A stretch of 8,106 nucleotides of DNA. Source: Enterocloster bolteae (GTDB taxonomy: Bacteria > Bacillota_A > Clostridia > Lachnospirales > Lachnospiraceae). Below are positions 6,767 through 8,106 of this stretch, piece after piece. The notes under the pieces were generated by a model. That model did not search any database, had not been told where the DNA came from, and saw only the letters and a program-made list of their open reading frames with translations. Every line of letters starts with the position of its first letter. Within the stretch, counting starts at the first letter, position 1. The position numbers and the translations under genes were made by a program. The DNA lies in the NCBI GenBank assembly GCA_021769025.1, contig JAETTS010000103.1, positions 1 through 8,106 on the forward strand, read 5' to 3'.

Positions 6767-8008
6767 TTAAGAATTTAATATTTCTCCGACAAAATTATAA
6801 ACAATCCTGACTTCCTGCACCTTCTGTCCGTCAATCTTCTTGACTTCGCCCACCAAAATTTTGCTGATGAGCCGGTTCAGCACCGCTTCATCCAGTTCTT
6901 CAATGGCTGCATAGCGCCGGATTTCTTTGATGAAGGTGCGGACTTCATTTTCCTGTTCGTCAGAGTGGCGCATCATCAACAGTAGGTCTTGCAGGCGCTT
7001 CTGGTTGGCTTCCTGCTCTTGTTCCAGTGTTGCTGTCAGCTTCATAAAACGCTGCTCAGTCAGGATTCCTTTTGCCTTATCGGTATATAGGCTCAGGAAC
7101 ATCTCATCAATTTCACGATTCCTGCTTTCCAGTCGTTGACATTCCTTCTGTGTCTGGGAGGCATCCAGAAGATACCGGCGCTCCATCCGGCTACTCAGCC
7201 GCTGATAAAAAGCATCGGCATCTTTGAGTGCAGTCTTTGCCAGTTCCTGAATATCTTTCAGCACAAGGTTGTATAAATCTCTGGCTTCGATCTTGTGGCT
7301 GGTACAGGCGTTCTTGCCCAGCCTGTTGTAGGTCTGGCAGATATAATACGCTTTATCAATCGGTTCCCGCTGTTCGCCGGTAAAACGGTTCTTTCCGGTT
7401 CTGCCAACCTTTTCATACCGCACCTGCATGGACTTTCCGCAAGTCGCACAATAAATGATACCGTGGAACAGGTTATAAAAGGGGCAGGAGTTGCCCTTCA
7501 TAATGGTTGGTCTGCGGTCAATGATTTCCTGCACCTGCTCCCATTCTTCCGGGGAGATGATTGCTTCATGGCAATCCTCGATAATTTCCCAGTCCTCACG
7601 AGGGATAATGTCATAGGTGTTGGAACGAATCCCTTTCTGATGTGTCCGGCAGACCAGATGTGCGCCCTTATAAAAGGGATTCCGCAGGATATGGCTGATT
7701 CTTGCACTTCCCCATGAATAGTAATTTACATCACATTCTGTGTTGCTTTTTACTCTGGTGATCGGGACTTTATCATCCATGAGCTGCTTTGCAATCCGCA
7801 TACATCCCCAGCCATCCAGCGCCATATCATAGATTTTTCGGATTACCGGTGCTGTCTCAGGGTCACGGATCAAATGTCCCTTATCCTCCGGGTCACGCAT
7901 CAAACCGAGGGGCGGCTGCCCACCACAAAACTTTCCCTGCCGGGAACGGGTCATACGCCCTGCCAGCACCTTTTTGGAAATATCCCGGCTGTACATATCG
8001 TTGAACAC
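6767..8008 (-). pseudogene. Large serine recombinase lacking its catalytic N-terminal domain
   Basis: The intact frame is 413 residues; full-length members of this transposon recombinase family are around 500-560. It opens with FNDMYSRDISKKV, which in full proteins is the linker after the resolvase-like catalytic domain, so the nucleophilic serine and about 110-130 residues are missing. A TAA (8012-8014) sits two codons upstream, and no Shine-Dalgarno precedes the GTG at 8008. What remains is the recombinase domain (about 25-160), a zinc ribbon with C187, C190, C224 and C235, a coiled-coil region (about 265-365) and the C-terminal tail (366-413, ending VYNFVGEILNS). Such proteins cut and rejoin transposon ends. 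This one cannot be catalytic alone. It could at most bind DNA if expressed, which I doubt. Confidence 0.85.
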
Positions 8009-8106
8009 AGGTTATTGGGGAAAGGGAAAGCAAACAGGCAAAAATCCAGTATTCATGCGGGTTTGCGGCGAGATGGCTCTCAAAAGCTAACCTCACAAAA
8101 GACAGA
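8009..8106. other. Unassigned sequence upstream of the truncated recombinase
   Basis: These 98 bases are not recombinase coding sequence. A plus-strand frame (GKGKANRQKSSIHAGLRRDG and on) is open from before 8009 to the window end, and a minus-strand frame is also open. Neither has a recognisable domain or a ribosome site, so I call no gene. The abrupt change at about 8009 suggests a junction with another, probably mobile, element. Confidence 0.4.

Noticed and set aside
84..7900. Flanking recombinase ends acting as active direct repeats of a composite transposon
   Set aside because: The two ends are only 67% identical in protein and both genes are broken, so they cannot currently mobilise the cassette as matched repeats.
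1..8106. CRISPR array, tRNA, rRNA or riboswitch
   Set aside because: No regularly spaced repeats of 25-40 bases, no tRNA-like or rRNA-like segments and no leader large enough for a known riboswitch were seen.

Overview
The window looks like DNA from a gut-type Clostridium relative (Bacillota, class Clostridia). The evidence is mid-range base composition judged by eye, purine-rich Shine-Dalgarno sites before nearly every gene, use of GTG and TTG starts, and fragments of large serine recombinases and an IS256-family transposase of the kinds common in that class. The species cannot be named from the sequence. Every convincing gene is on the minus strand, so the window is best read from right to left.

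Right part (8106 to about 6420): a large serine recombinase that has lost its catalytic N-terminal domain (6767-8008), joined at its upstream edge to 98 bases I do not recognise. Immediately past the recombinase stop is the decayed C-terminal end of an IS256-type transposase (about 6568-6738). This suggests that the recombinase belonged to an element that had inserted into an insertion sequence.

Centre (6415 to 223): five intact genes form a compact sense-and-respond cassette. An OmpR/PhoB-type response regulator (6415-5747) and its membrane histidine kinase (5769-4249) overlap and form one operon, closed by a strong hairpin (4121-4160). A second operon follows: an ABC ATPase (3978-3118), a 728-residue ABC-2 permease fused to an M1-type zinc metallopeptidase domain (3121-935), and a second six-helix permease (942-223). 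All junctions in this second operon overlap. In front of it lie four 9-base half-sites spaced exactly 11 bases apart, ending just upstream of an extended -10 (4012-4066). This is the arrangement expected for activation by a PhoB-like regulator. Two weaker 11-base-spaced sites precede the regulator gene, which would fit autoregulation.

Left part (about 236 to 1): the last permease runs directly into the C-terminal end of a second, different serine recombinase (about 67% identical at the protein level to the right-hand one over 45 residues, same orientation). Its old terminator (40-71) now serves as the end of the ABC operon.

The most interesting entity is the complete TCS-ABC-peptidase module. 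It is a self-contained signalling and membrane response unit with a peptidase domain built into the transporter and recombinase debris on both sides. Its substrate and signal are not evident from the sequence.
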